Part shown: piece after piece, positions 44,738 through 52,864 of the stretch
Position numbering within the stretch: position 1 is the stretch's first letter
How the letters are laid out: each line of letters begins with the position of its first letter
Origin: Algoriphagus sp.
GTDB taxonomy: Bacteria > Bacteroidota > Bacteroidia > Cytophagales > Cyclobacteriaceae
Direction: 5' to 3'
Assembly (NCBI RefSeq): GCF_024305035.1
Contig: NZ_JAMWZB010000024.1
Coordinates: 1 to 64,000 of the forward strand
Length of the DNA: 64,000 nt
Program-made: the position numbers and the translations under genes
Notes under the pieces: model-generated
The model's database searches: none
Told to the model about the DNA's origin: nothing
Seen by the model: only the letters and a program-made list of their open reading frames with translations

Positions 44738-45429
44738 TGCCAAAACAGGTTAACTGCATCATTCTCGACGATGAACCCTATGCGGTCGAACTGCTCAAAA
44801 GCCATGCGGAAAAAGTATCTTATCTGAACTTGATCTACGGCGGGTCCGATGTTTTTAAGGCGATCGAACTTTTGAAGCTGCATAAGGTGGATTTGATTTT
44901 CATCGATATTCAAATGCCCAAAATAACGGGAATTGAATTTATGGAGATGGCCAATAATGATCAAACCTTCATCGTCACTTCAGCCTATCCGGAGTATGCC
45001 TTGGAGTCCTATAATTTCAACGTGATTGATTACCTGATGAAGCCCATCTATTTTCAACGATTTCACAAAAGCCTTGAAAAATATTTGGATTGGAGAAATC
45101 AGTTTTCAGAAAATGCCTCCGAAGAGGACCTCTTTGTCAAATCAGACCGAAAGATATACCGTATTTCACTTGATCGCATCAGCCATATCGAAGGACTTGG
45201 AGATTACCTACGCATTCATACCCAAGATGAAAAAATCACCGTTCACGAAACGATGAAAGATATGGTTAAGAGATTACCAAGCAGTAAATTCCTGCGAATT
45301 CATCGCTCGGCTATCATCGGGACCCAGCACATCAAAGTATTGGACGGAAATACGATAACATTAATCAACGGAACTCAACTCACTGTGGGCGAAACGTATA
45401 GACAACGGATCCAAGAGTTTTTTAACTGA
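44737..45429 (+). CDS. LytTR family response regulator
   Basis: 230 residues. Receiver domain with IILDDEP and phosphoacceptor Asp in LIFIDIQMPKITG, TSAYPEYAL and YLMKPI. C-terminal LytTR DNA-binding domain (about 128-230): FVKSDRKIYRISLDRISHIEGLGDY, FLRIHRSAIIGTQHI. Partner of the kinase just upstream; targets unknown. Confidence 0.93.
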   Translation: MPKQVNCIILDDEPYAVELLKSHAEKVSYLNLIYGGSDVFKAIELLKLHKVDLIFIDIQMPKITGIEFMEMANNDQTFIVTSAYPEYALESYNFNVIDYLMKPIYFQRFHKSLEKYLDWRNQFSENASEEDLFVKSDRKIYRISLDRISHIEGLGDYLRIHTQDEKITVHETMKDMVKRLPSSKFLRIHRSAIIGTQHIKVLDGNTITLINGTQLTVGETYRQRIQEFFN

Positions 45430-45490
45430 TTGTTTGTTGGGATCAATCCCTTGGCACCAGGGAATTCTTGAACCACTCCCGAGTCCTAGA

Positions 45491-46714
45491 TTAATTCATG
45501 CTTACTCTTTCCAATCTCCTTCTCTTGTTTTGTCTGACGATATAGTGATCAATTAAAGGAGCAAAAACATTCATCAACATAACGGCCAACATGACCCCTT
45601 CTGGATAGGCCGGATTAAAGACTCGAATTAAGATGGTCAAGGCCCCAATGAGAAAACCATAAATCCATTTTCCCTTTTCCGTTTGAGCGGCAGTCACCGG
45701 ATCGGTTGCCATATAAACAGCAGCAAATGCCAAACCACCCATCACAAGATGGTAATGGGCTGGGAGTTGAACAAATCCTGAAGAGACACCAAGAAATCCA
45801 AATAAATTAAATACGTAACCCATAAAAAGTGCTCCCGAAAAAACACTGACCATAATCTTATAACTTCCTACTCTAGTAAAAATCAGGATGGCTGCCCCAA
45901 TCAAACAGGCTAAGGTAGAGGTTTCTGCTACTGAACCCGGAATCAAACCTAGAAACATGTTCCAGAAGGAAAACAATTCCTGCCCACTCCATAATCCAGC
46001 CTCCGATAAGCTTTCAAGGACAGAAACACCAGAATTATCGGTTACTGACTCCTGAGCAATAGCTAAGGCGGTTGCACCTGAATACCCATCCACTACCTGT
46101 GAAGCATCCGGAACATAGGTCCAGATTTCACCCGACATTTGAGAGGGGTAAGAAAAATACAAAAATGACCTTGCGGTCATGGCCACATTTAAAATATTCA
46201 TTCCAGTCCCACCAAACACCTCCTTTCCTAGTATCAGGGCAAATGCACTTGCAAGGCCTACTTGCCAAAGCGGGATTGTCACCGGGAGGATCAGAGGAAT
46301 CAGCATTCCTGTAACTAAAAAACCTTCATTTACAGAATGCTTCCGAATAAGGGCAAAAGTAACTTCCACTGCAGCACCTACACTGTAGGTTACTAAAATT
46401 AGGGGTAAGACTAGTTTTAACCCCAACAAGAATTTATCGGCAAATCCACCCATTTCTCCCACTGCCAAAAAATGTTGATGCCCTGTATTCCAAACTCCAA
46501 ATAAGAGAACAGGTAACATAGAAAACACCACAGTGATCATGTATCTTTTCAAATCAACTGCATCTCTTACTTGTACTCCTTTAACTGCGGTAGTATGATT
46601 AGGTACCACCAAGATGGTATCAATCATGTTGAAGAGGAAATGCCACTTTTCAAACTTCCCTCCCGATTCAAACTGTGGACGGATTTTGGTCAATTGATCT
46701 ACTATAAATTTCAT
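45491..46714 (-). CDS. nqrB: NqrB-like subunit of Na+-translocating NADH:quinone reductase
   Basis: 407 residues, about ten membrane segments. FGVWNTGHQH, EVFGGTGMNILNVAMTARSFLYFSYP, and the FMN-attachment motif DGYSGATALA (Thr of SGAT) are those of NqrB. MATDPVTAAQTEKGKWIYG is the RnfD/NqrB signature. In the complete enzyme it carries covalent FMN and riboflavin and takes part in Na+ pumping. Here it stands without nqrA or nqrC-F: neighbours are a DUF2798 protein (26 nt upstream) and an outer-membrane-like protein. So it is either an additional copy or has a separate role. The symbol is by family only. Confidence 0.85.
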   Translation of the reverse strand: MKFIVDQLTKIRPQFESGGKFEKWHFLFNMIDTILVVPNHTTAVKGVQVRDAVDLKRYMITVVFSMLPVLLFGVWNTGHQHFLAVGEMGGFADKFLLGLKLVLPLILVTYSVGAAVEVTFALIRKHSVNEGFLVTGMLIPLILPVTIPLWQVGLASAFALILGKEVFGGTGMNILNVAMTARSFLYFSYPSQMSGEIWTYVPDASQVVDGYSGATALAIAQESVTDNSGVSVLESLSEAGLWSGQELFSFWNMFLGLIPGSVAETSTLACLIGAAILIFTRVGSYKIMVSVFSGALFMGYVFNLFGFLGVSSGFVQLPAHYHLVMGGLAFAAVYMATDPVTAAQTEKGKWIYGFLIGALTILIRVFNPAYPEGVMLAVMLMNVFAPLIDHYIVRQNKRRRLERVSMN

Positions 46715-46740
46715 AAAATTGATGGGTGTTGATGGATTAA

Positions 46741-46968
46741 TTAGGCCTCAGTTCTTTTATCGATCCATTTTCTAATCAAGGGAACCAGAATAAATCCAGC
46801 AGGAATGGAAAAAAGACAACCTATGGCAAAATCACCCAACCAAATGAGAATGAAGTTTTGATTCCATCCCACTCTAAGAAGAAGAATAGCAAGTGACATC
46901 ACCGCGGTCATCATGACTGAGACCAGGAAAATGAATAAAATATGGGCTTGTTTTGGCTTAAGTTTCAT
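46741..46968 (-). CDS. DUF2798 family small membrane protein
   Basis: 75 residues, two hydrophobic helices. KPKQAHILFIFLVSVMMTAVMSLA then WLGDFAIGCLFSIPAGFILVPLIRK is the DUF2798 pattern. Role unknown. It lies 26 nt upstream of the NqrB-like gene in the same direction, suggesting joint expression. Confidence 0.85.
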   Translation of the reverse strand: MKLKPKQAHILFIFLVSVMMTAVMSLAILLLRVGWNQNFILIWLGDFAIGCLFSIPAGFILVPLIRKWIDKRTEA

Positions 46969-47023
46969 TGTTTTTAAAGATTGGGTTGGAAATGAACAAT
47001 CGATGTGAGACCAGAAGTGCTAC

Positions 47024-47698
47024 TCAATTGAAAATCTCTGTTCGTATAAAAAGTCCAACATTGGTTTTAGCCTGCCTTTCCGGACCGTATTGGTCCAGGT
47101 CAACCCCAAACCCAAATTGATAGCCTTTGACATCCAATCCGACTCTGAATTGCTGAAAATTCCGGCTGTGAATCTCCAGTTGATCCCAGTTGGTCAGGGC
47201 CATCAACTGGGTAAAAAGTCTAACATTTCCCGAAATCCTGGGCCTATACTGGATTTGAGTAAAGGCCTCATAAGAAGGGGTAGAGGTCAAATGTGCCGCA
47301 ACAAAAAATACCACCAAATGACTGGGTCCTGCATTAACAAATTGCCCCACTAAATTCGGGCTTACTCCTTTAAATGAATTGTATGTTCCACCTATCCCTA
47401 TACCCACTCCTTTCAAAAAGTTGTAAGCCACATAGGTCTGAATCAAGCCTTCGTTGAATGCTTCATCCTCATCTTGGAAATGAATGTCAAAGTATGTGAT
47501 AGTAAAAAAGTCCCATTTATGGGCTTTATCCAAGGGTTTGATCATAATATTCTGAAAAACCAATTTATGGTTCCCAAAATGTAATTCCGGCTGAATGGGA
47601 GGGCTCATAGGAGGTCTTACTAATTCCTTTTCTTGGGCAATGAGGGCAGTAGAAAAAACCAGCAGTTGAAAGAGGAGTATAAATTTTAAGTGTCGCAT
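47024..47698 (-). CDS. Exported beta-strand-rich (outer-membrane-like) protein
   Basis: 224 residues from ATG 47698 (MRHLKFILLFQLLVFSTALIAQ signal peptide); an ATG two codons earlier (47704) is also possible. The mature part has alternating strands (WDFFTITYFDIHF, GVGIGIGGTYNSF, GNVRLFTQLMAL, QFGFGVDLDQYG) and ends NVGLFIRTEIFN, as small outer-membrane barrels do. No family name. First of a probable operon with DUF2798 and NqrB-like genes. Confidence 0.65.
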   Translation of the reverse strand: MRHLKFILLFQLLVFSTALIAQEKELVRPPMSPPIQPELHFGNHKLVFQNIMIKPLDKAHKWDFFTITYFDIHFQDEDEAFNEGLIQTYVAYNFLKGVGIGIGGTYNSFKGVSPNLVGQFVNAGPSHLVVFFVAAHLTSTPSYEAFTQIQYRPRISGNVRLFTQLMALTNWDQLEIHSRNFQQFRVGLDVKGYQFGFGVDLDQYGPERQAKTNVGLFIRTEIFN

Positions 47699-47807
47699 AA
47701 ACATTGAATTTTATGCAAAATTAAATCCGCACCTCTTGCTCAAATAGGACAAATTGAGCTAAAACTTGTGATATTCAATCAATCACTCTTTAAAAATAAA
47801 TAAGGGA

Positions 47808-48572
47808 TTATGCCTTGTATTTCTTTCGGTAAGCTATAGGAGAAATTCCCGTTGAAGCTTTAAAAAAGCGACTAAAATAACTTGGGTCTTCAAAGTTCAG
47901 TGCATCGGCTATTTCGGCAATAGAAACATGGCTTTGAATCAACAAGGTCTTACTTTCTAAAATAAGCATCTCAAGAATCCATTGATTTGCGGATTTGCCA
48001 GTTACAGTCCTGACGCATTTATTCAAGTGATTGGGAGTGATGTGCAGGAGATCTGAAAAGTCAGAAACCTTTTTTATCGATCCGATTCGTTCATTTAACA
48101 GCTTTTTAAAACTCTCTGTAATTCGTTCAGGAGCTGAGCGTGCTCGCAGTTCTTTTTGATCAGGAAGAGCATTCTCAATTTCAAAAAGTATACTCATCAA
48201 TTTCAAAGCAACCTGAGTTGATACATGTTTGAGGTCTGAGAAACTTGAAGTGATTAAATCCTCCATTCTCTCAGATAGACCAAAAACCATAGATTCAGTT
48301 AAATCCACTACCACGAAATTATTTTCAAATAAGGTCAACTTTTCAAAGAAAGGAAGGAAGCCCTCTAAAAAACTGAGCGTAAAGTGGCAGTAAAATCCTT
48401 GAATATCCGAACTGATGTAGGGAGTAGAAGTAATTTGATTGGTGGGCATCAAAAAAATTTGATTGGCTTTTAAGGCAAACTCAGTCAATCCAACCGTTCT
48501 TCTGGCCTCTCCCGCCTTAACCAAAATAAAATCATACACGGTTTTTCGGTGAGGTGGTAAAGGGAGTTTCAA
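47808..48572 (-). CDS. AraC family transcriptional regulator
   Basis: 254 residues with a TTG start (48572); a stop lies nine codons upstream in frame and no ATG is available. The N-terminal half is cupin-like (RRTVGLTEFALKANQIFLMPTN). The C-terminal helix-turn-helix pair is clear: KVSDFSDLLHITPNHLNKCVRTVTG and SIAEIADALNFEDPSYFSRFFKASTGISPIAYRKKY. The protein is slightly short at the N-terminus for this class, so loss of some residues is possible. It may control the operon starting at 47698, 110 nt downstream. Confidence 0.85.
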   Translation of the reverse strand: MKLPLPPHRKTVYDFILVKAGEARRTVGLTEFALKANQIFLMPTNQITSTPYISSDIQGFYCHFTLSFLEGFLPFFEKLTLFENNFVVVDLTESMVFGLSERMEDLITSSFSDLKHVSTQVALKLMSILFEIENALPDQKELRARSAPERITESFKKLLNERIGSIKKVSDFSDLLHITPNHLNKCVRTVTGKSANQWILEMLILESKTLLIQSHVSIAEIADALNFEDPSYFSRFFKASTGISPIAYRKKYKA

Positions 48573-48656
48573 AGACCATCCAGAAAAGCCTTACTTTCAA
48601 CTAATTGATCTGGTTATTAAAGATCTTTCCATGGAGTTAACATTTTCACATTTTAA

Positions 48657-49001
48657 CTAAACTTCCTCCAACATACTCTCTCCTTTTCCTCTTTTACCCG
48701 AAAGCCATTCCCATCGCTCATGTAATCTAATCTTACCCGAATCCATCATCTCAGGTTTTGACTTACAAATCCCACTGGAAAGTTCTCCCTGATGATTTAT
48801 TTGATGATAAGAAAAAATCAAGCTGCCATCCTGTGAATTTACTGTTCCCAAAAGATGTCCTGACCTAACCTGGGTCCCATTGTAGCTGCAGGAAAGGATC
48901 TCCCCTTCCTGCCTATAGACAAACACCTGACTTTGGTCCAACTCTCCCAAGCCCGATGTTTTGACGATTCTGAATTTCCGCTGATTGTAATCTATTTTCA
49001 T
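48657..49001 (-). CDS. Small beta-rich conserved protein (often mislabelled N-acetylglutamate synthase)
   Basis: 114 residues: NQRKFRIVKTSGLGELDQSQ, FVYRQEGEILSCSYNGTQVRSGHLLGTV, IFSYHQINHQGELSSGICKSKPEM, IRLHERWEWLSG. A known Bacteroidota family with alternating strands. Databases often carry an N-acetylglutamate synthase name for it, but no acetyltransferase motif is visible, and I give no enzymatic role. Confidence 0.7.
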   Translation of the reverse strand: MKIDYNQRKFRIVKTSGLGELDQSQVFVYRQEGEILSCSYNGTQVRSGHLLGTVNSQDGSLIFSYHQINHQGELSSGICKSKPEMMDSGKIRLHERWEWLSGKRGKGESMLEEV

Positions 49002-49122
49002 ATAAATTTGGAATGTAAGCTATCAATACCACATGGATTTTGGTAAAATTCAATCCAATCACTTAACCGCTCAATCCCCTTCTTTGATGGAAAACAGGTC
49101 TGGTTGAATGATACAGGAAAAT

Positions 49123-49758
49123 TTATCCTGTTTCAGATTCTCTCTTTCTTCGGTAATACTCCCGCGCTTTCTTTCTACTCCCACAATATCTCATATCGCA
49201 CCATTTTCTGGTATTACTTTTGGTTTGTTCCCAAAATAGCCATCGGCACTCACCGCATTCTTTGATTCGGTTTCCAGCACCATTTGATAAAAGTTTTTCC
49301 AAGGATTGATAAATTGGGTGAAGGAAAGCAACAGGATCTTCCTGATCAAAGCTCCACTCCATACTAAGGGCTCCCGAATCCTCCTTGACTTGCAAAATAC
49401 CGGTGGCAGACCGAATTCCGCGGTTGATTTCCTTGATGGATTCTGCTTCAATATTCTGACCTTTTATAAGACTCACGATTACGTCATGTAAAGATTTTCG
49501 TTGATCACGTATAAATTGAAGCTTATGGCTTGGGTGAGATGAAAAGTTTACCTCAGCATCCATCTTTCCAGTAATCCAAAGCCATTCTGACCAATCTGAC
49601 CTTTCTCCAAGGTAATCCTAGTAGGCACCTGGGTTCCAATGATTGACCGTATTAATAAAATCTAAAACCAAAAGTCCTCCAACTCTAGGCAGGTGATTGA
49701 TTTGTCCAGAAACCCAAATTGCCTGGCGGATAGCATTTTGAGATTTATTCTTTACCAT
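49123..49758 (-). pseudogene. CGNR zinc-finger (ABATE-type) regulator with an in-frame TAG
   Basis: From ATG 49758 the frame reads MVKNKSQNAIRQAIWVSGQI then GGLLVLDFINTVNHWNPGAY, the usual ABATE-domain start (LDFxNT), then TAG at 49620-49618 (codon 47). The same frame resumes DYLGERSDWSEWLWITGKMD and runs to 49123. The C-terminal zinc finger is intact: IKECGECRWLFWEQTKSNTR then WCDMRYCGSRKKAREYYRRK (CGSR instead of CGNR). The ORF that remains (ATG 49563, 146 residues) lacks the N-terminal part. One base change would restore a 211-residue protein, so this is a recent nonsense allele or a sequencing error. Confidence 0.75.
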
Positions 49759-49789
49759 CTATATTTAATTTGACAGTAAAATTAAACAG

Positions 49790-50296
49790 ATGAAAGGAAA
49801 ATCCTACCCTGAAGAAAACGTCAAGTCTATTGAGAGGATAAAAAATCAACTCTCCGATATATGGAATGGAAACTCCTGGTTAGATGAAAGCCTAAAAGGC
49901 AAAGTAAAAGGAATAAACGAATTTCAAGCTTTCTGCCGTCCCCATCCCGATCTCCATTCGATTGGTGAATTGGTGAGTCATATGTTAGCTTGGCGAAACG
50001 CGGTACTCGATAGAATTCAAGGGATTCCCAACGACCTAAGCTTAGGGAGTCCTGAAGATTGGGTAGCAAACCAAGAGCTGAAAATTAAAGGCTGGTCAAC
50101 GTTATTAAAGGAATATGAAATCAATAATTTAGCTTTTATCTCCCTGCTTGAGGGTAAAGATGATAATTTTCTCCAAAAGGAATTTACATCAAATTACACT
50201 TACGGCCATCTGATCGAAGGGATCATTCAACATGACCTCTATCATCTGGGACAAATTGGAATTACTTTGAAATTTTTCAACAAAAAAAAAGCATGA
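49790..50296 (+). CDS. DinB-like four-helix protein
   Basis: 168 residues. HPDLHSIGELVSHMLAWRNAV and GHLIEGIIQHDLYHLGQI supply the three His of the DinB-type metal site. Members are putative thiol transferases or stress proteins. It is divergent from the interrupted CGNR gene and overlaps the next gene by 4 nt. Confidence 0.85.
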   Translation: MKGKSYPEENVKSIERIKNQLSDIWNGNSWLDESLKGKVKGINEFQAFCRPHPDLHSIGELVSHMLAWRNAVLDRIQGIPNDLSLGSPEDWVANQELKIKGWSTLLKEYEINNLAFISLLEGKDDNFLQKEFTSNYTYGHLIEGIIQHDLYHLGQIGITLKFFNKKKA

Positions 50297-50769
50297 GCAC
50301 CTACTCCTCTAACCTCAAAAGAGTTCTCACCTATGGCTTAGTGATTCTTTTCTTAAATTTAACCGGTTGTAAAAAAAATAACGTTATGAATCAATCCACA
50401 CGTGAAGAAATGATCCAAAATTACATCACTGCCTACAATGCATTTGATGTAGCGTCTATGACCGAAAACTTATCCGAGAATGTGATATTCCAAAATTTGA
50501 GCGATGGAAAGATCACCCTTCAAACCGAAGGAATTGATGAATTTAAAAAACAAGCTGAGCTGGCAGTAAATTTTTTCGAAAGTAGGGAGCAAAAAATCAC
50601 CTCTATTTCGACCGGGGATTCTACCCTTACCATCACGGTGGATTATCAGGCGGTTGTGAAGACTGATTTACCCAATGGCTTAAAAAAGGGAGATACCCTG
50701 AATCTGAAAGGAAAATCCACCTTTGTTTTTGAAGGTGAAACGATTGTCAAAATTGTGGATGAAAGCTGA
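50293..50769 (+). CDS. NTF2-like (SnoaL-type) lipoprotein
   Basis: 158 residues. Hydrophobic N-terminus with lipobox NLTGC (Cys about 26), then an NTF2-like core: EMIQNYITAYNAFDVASMTENLSENVIFQN, EGIDEFKKQAELAV, KGKSTFVFEGETIVKIVDES. Ligand unknown. Its start overlaps the DinB-like gene (ATGA) and the methyltransferases follow after 40 nt, so a four-gene run is likely. Confidence 0.78.
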   Translation: MSTYSSNLKRVLTYGLVILFLNLTGCKKNNVMNQSTREEMIQNYITAYNAFDVASMTENLSENVIFQNLSDGKITLQTEGIDEFKKQAELAVNFFESREQKITSISTGDSTLTITVDYQAVVKTDLPNGLKKGDTLNLKGKSTFVFEGETIVKIVDES

Positions 50770-50809
50770 AAATTAGGATTTCCTTACCCAAGCCTTAAAA
50801 AATGGAATT

Positions 50810-51568
50810 ATGAATAAATCCTCAATCAACGAAATAAAGGAACGATTTGATCAAGATGTGGAGCGTTTCACCTCCTTGGAAACAGGTCAAACCTCCACAG
50901 TGGATGCTAGGCTCTCCCTAGACCTGATTTCAGAAGCTGCAGCGCATCTTCGTCCTGACGCCAAAGACTTATTGGATGTGGGATGTGGTGCGGGGAATTA
51001 TTCCTTAAAACTCCTAGAAAAAATACCCCATCTAAATATCAGTTTGGTTGATTTAAGTCCGGCCATGTTAAGTAAGGCTGATGAGCGGGTTAGTCGTAAA
51101 ACTGAAGGTAGGGTTTCGACGATTTGTAAGGACATAAAAAACCTAACCCAGGATAAAGAGAGCTTTGATATTATTGTAGCGGGGGCGGTCCTTCATCATT
51201 TGCGGGAGGATACGGAATGGAACCATGTGTTTGCAAACTTTTATCAATTACTCCGGCCGGGAGGCATCCTATTGATCTCCGATCTTGTGGTTCACTCGGT
51301 CAAGCCCATCAATCACCTGATTTGGGAGAGATACAAAAGCTATCTCCAAACCTTGGGCGGGGAAGAATACCAAAAGCAGGTATTTACCTATATCCAAATC
51401 GAGGACAGCCCAAGAAGTTATGAGTATCAACGAGAGATTCTTTTGGAATCAGGGTTCAACTATGTGGAAATTTTGCATAAAAACCTCTGTTTTGCCACCT
51501 TTTATGCAATCAAGGAAAATAGTAATTCAAAGGTTGAGCTTCTTTCTCCTGGAGAAACAGATCAGTGA
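50810..51568 (+). CDS. Class I SAM-dependent methyltransferase
   Basis: 252 residues. Motif I LLDVGCGAGNYSLKLL, acidic post-I residue LVDLSPAML, motif IV FDIIVAGAVLHHL and LLRPGGILLISDL are those of class I methyltransferases of the ubiquinone/small-molecule type. Substrate unknown. Next gene 39 nt downstream is a second methyltransferase unlike this one in sequence. Confidence 0.88.
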   Translation: MNKSSINEIKERFDQDVERFTSLETGQTSTVDARLSLDLISEAAAHLRPDAKDLLDVGCGAGNYSLKLLEKIPHLNISLVDLSPAMLSKADERVSRKTEGRVSTICKDIKNLTQDKESFDIIVAGAVLHHLREDTEWNHVFANFYQLLRPGGILLISDLVVHSVKPINHLIWERYKSYLQTLGGEEYQKQVFTYIQIEDSPRSYEYQREILLESGFNYVEILHKNLCFATFYAIKENSNSKVELLSPGETDQ

Positions 51569-51607
51569 CATACGTCAATAGGCTTTCCTTTTTTAACACG
51601 CAATCCC

Positions 51608-52321
51608 ATGAATATCTCCAACCAAATTCATCAATCCTGGGAAGAAAACGCAGCGACTTGGATAAAAACCATCCGACAAGAACAGATTAAATCCAGAAAA
51701 ATAACCAATCGGGCAGTAGTCAGGGCAATTACCAACCATTTGTCCGGCCCGATCCTGGATTTGGGCTGTGGAGAAGGCTGGCTTTGCCGAGAATTAACTC
51801 AACATGGAATTGAAACGTTGGGCTTGGACGCTAATCAAAGCCTAATAAATGCTGCCCGGGAATTTTCCGGCTCTTCTAATTTTGAGAACATCACCTACCA
51901 AGAACTCATCGATGGAGTGGCAAAGATCCACCCCTCCGATCAACTAAAAACACTAAAAGAAAAAGGATTCAGAGGTGCTGTTTTCAACTTTTCGCTTTAT
52001 GAAAAGGAAGGGATTGATCAGCTTCTGCGAGCGGTTACCACATACTTGTGCCGGCCTCACAAATTAGTCATTCAGACCATTCACCCCAGTCATTTAAGGA
52101 ATAAAGGATTAAGTTATCAAAGCCAGTGGATCAAAAATTCATGGGAAGGCTTGGATTCCGCCTTCAAAAATGGGCATCCTTGGTTCCTCCGGACCTTGGA
52201 GGATTGGATCCTTATTTTTTATTCCTGCCAACTTAATTTGGAAATGATTTATGAGCCCTTATCCGGGGATTCAAAAGAGCCTGTAAGCATTATATTTATC
52301 CTAAATGGTCTTAAAAAGTGA
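51608..52321 (+). CDS. Class I SAM-dependent methyltransferase
   Basis: 237 residues. PILDLGCGEGWLCRELTQHG is motif I, LGLDANQSLI the acidic loop; FSLYEKEGIDQLL and PHKLVIQTIHPSHL follow. The order suggests small-molecule methylation; acceptor unknown. Ends the gene run that begins at 49790. Confidence 0.85.
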   Translation: MNISNQIHQSWEENAATWIKTIRQEQIKSRKITNRAVVRAITNHLSGPILDLGCGEGWLCRELTQHGIETLGLDANQSLINAAREFSGSSNFENITYQELIDGVAKIHPSDQLKTLKEKGFRGAVFNFSLYEKEGIDQLLRAVTTYLCRPHKLVIQTIHPSHLRNKGLSYQSQWIKNSWEGLDSAFKNGHPWFLRTLEDWILIFYSCQLNLEMIYEPLSGDSKEPVSIIFILNGLKK

Positions 52322-52864
52322 CTGCAGCCCTTTTAAAGATGGGAAAACAAGAAAAATTATCCTCCCTCAATCTGCCGGTATAATCCAATCAAAACCCGCC
52401 AAGAAAAGATGAAATAGAGCCTGACGTACCCCTCACACACCGGGATGATTAGATTTGCGAGATTCCATATGACCGCTAAAAAACAAATCATAAACAAATG
52501 AAAAATTAAAGTATCCTCTTAGCGGTTCCATTTCCAAAAGTTGAATTCAAAGCTTCCTTAAATTAAACCTAAACCATTGAAGCAGTGAAATCGAGTAAAG
52601 CTTAAAACCTCACCTAGAAGGAGGTTATAAAAAGTACACGAATGAAACCTACGAAATAAAAATATTTCAAACCTGAAAATCACTAGTTCTCTGACCAAAA
52701 AAAGTTTCTACTTTGTTTGATAACGAATTCTGGCCAAATGCCCCCTCAACTCATTAAAAGTGAGACTCCACATCCCTTGAAACTTATTATTCCTTCAAAA
52801 AAGTAGAACAAAAAAGGTTGCCGAAAATCAGCAACCTTTTTAGTCATTCAATCACCTTTACTTT
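52322..52864. other. Intergenic region
   Basis: About 540 bp without an ORF of note. It contains the bidirectional-looking terminator at 52811-52841 next to the TonB receptor gene. Confidence 0.5.
52811..52841 (-). terminator. Rho-independent terminator of the phytase-TonB receptor operon
   Basis: Stem aaaaaggttgc / gcaacctttt(t) with a 9-nt loop, 24 nt past the receptor stop. It has A- and T-runs on both sides and may serve both strands. Confidence 0.85.

Noticed and set aside
48574..48660. Plus-strand stretch reading KPYFQLIDLVIKDL with a stop
   Set aside because: Protein-like by eye but too short, without a start, and in the region just upstream of the AraC gene; likely chance.
48657..49001. 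N-acetylglutamate synthase
   Set aside because: Too short and lacking acetyl-CoA binding motifs; the name is a frequent database error for this family.
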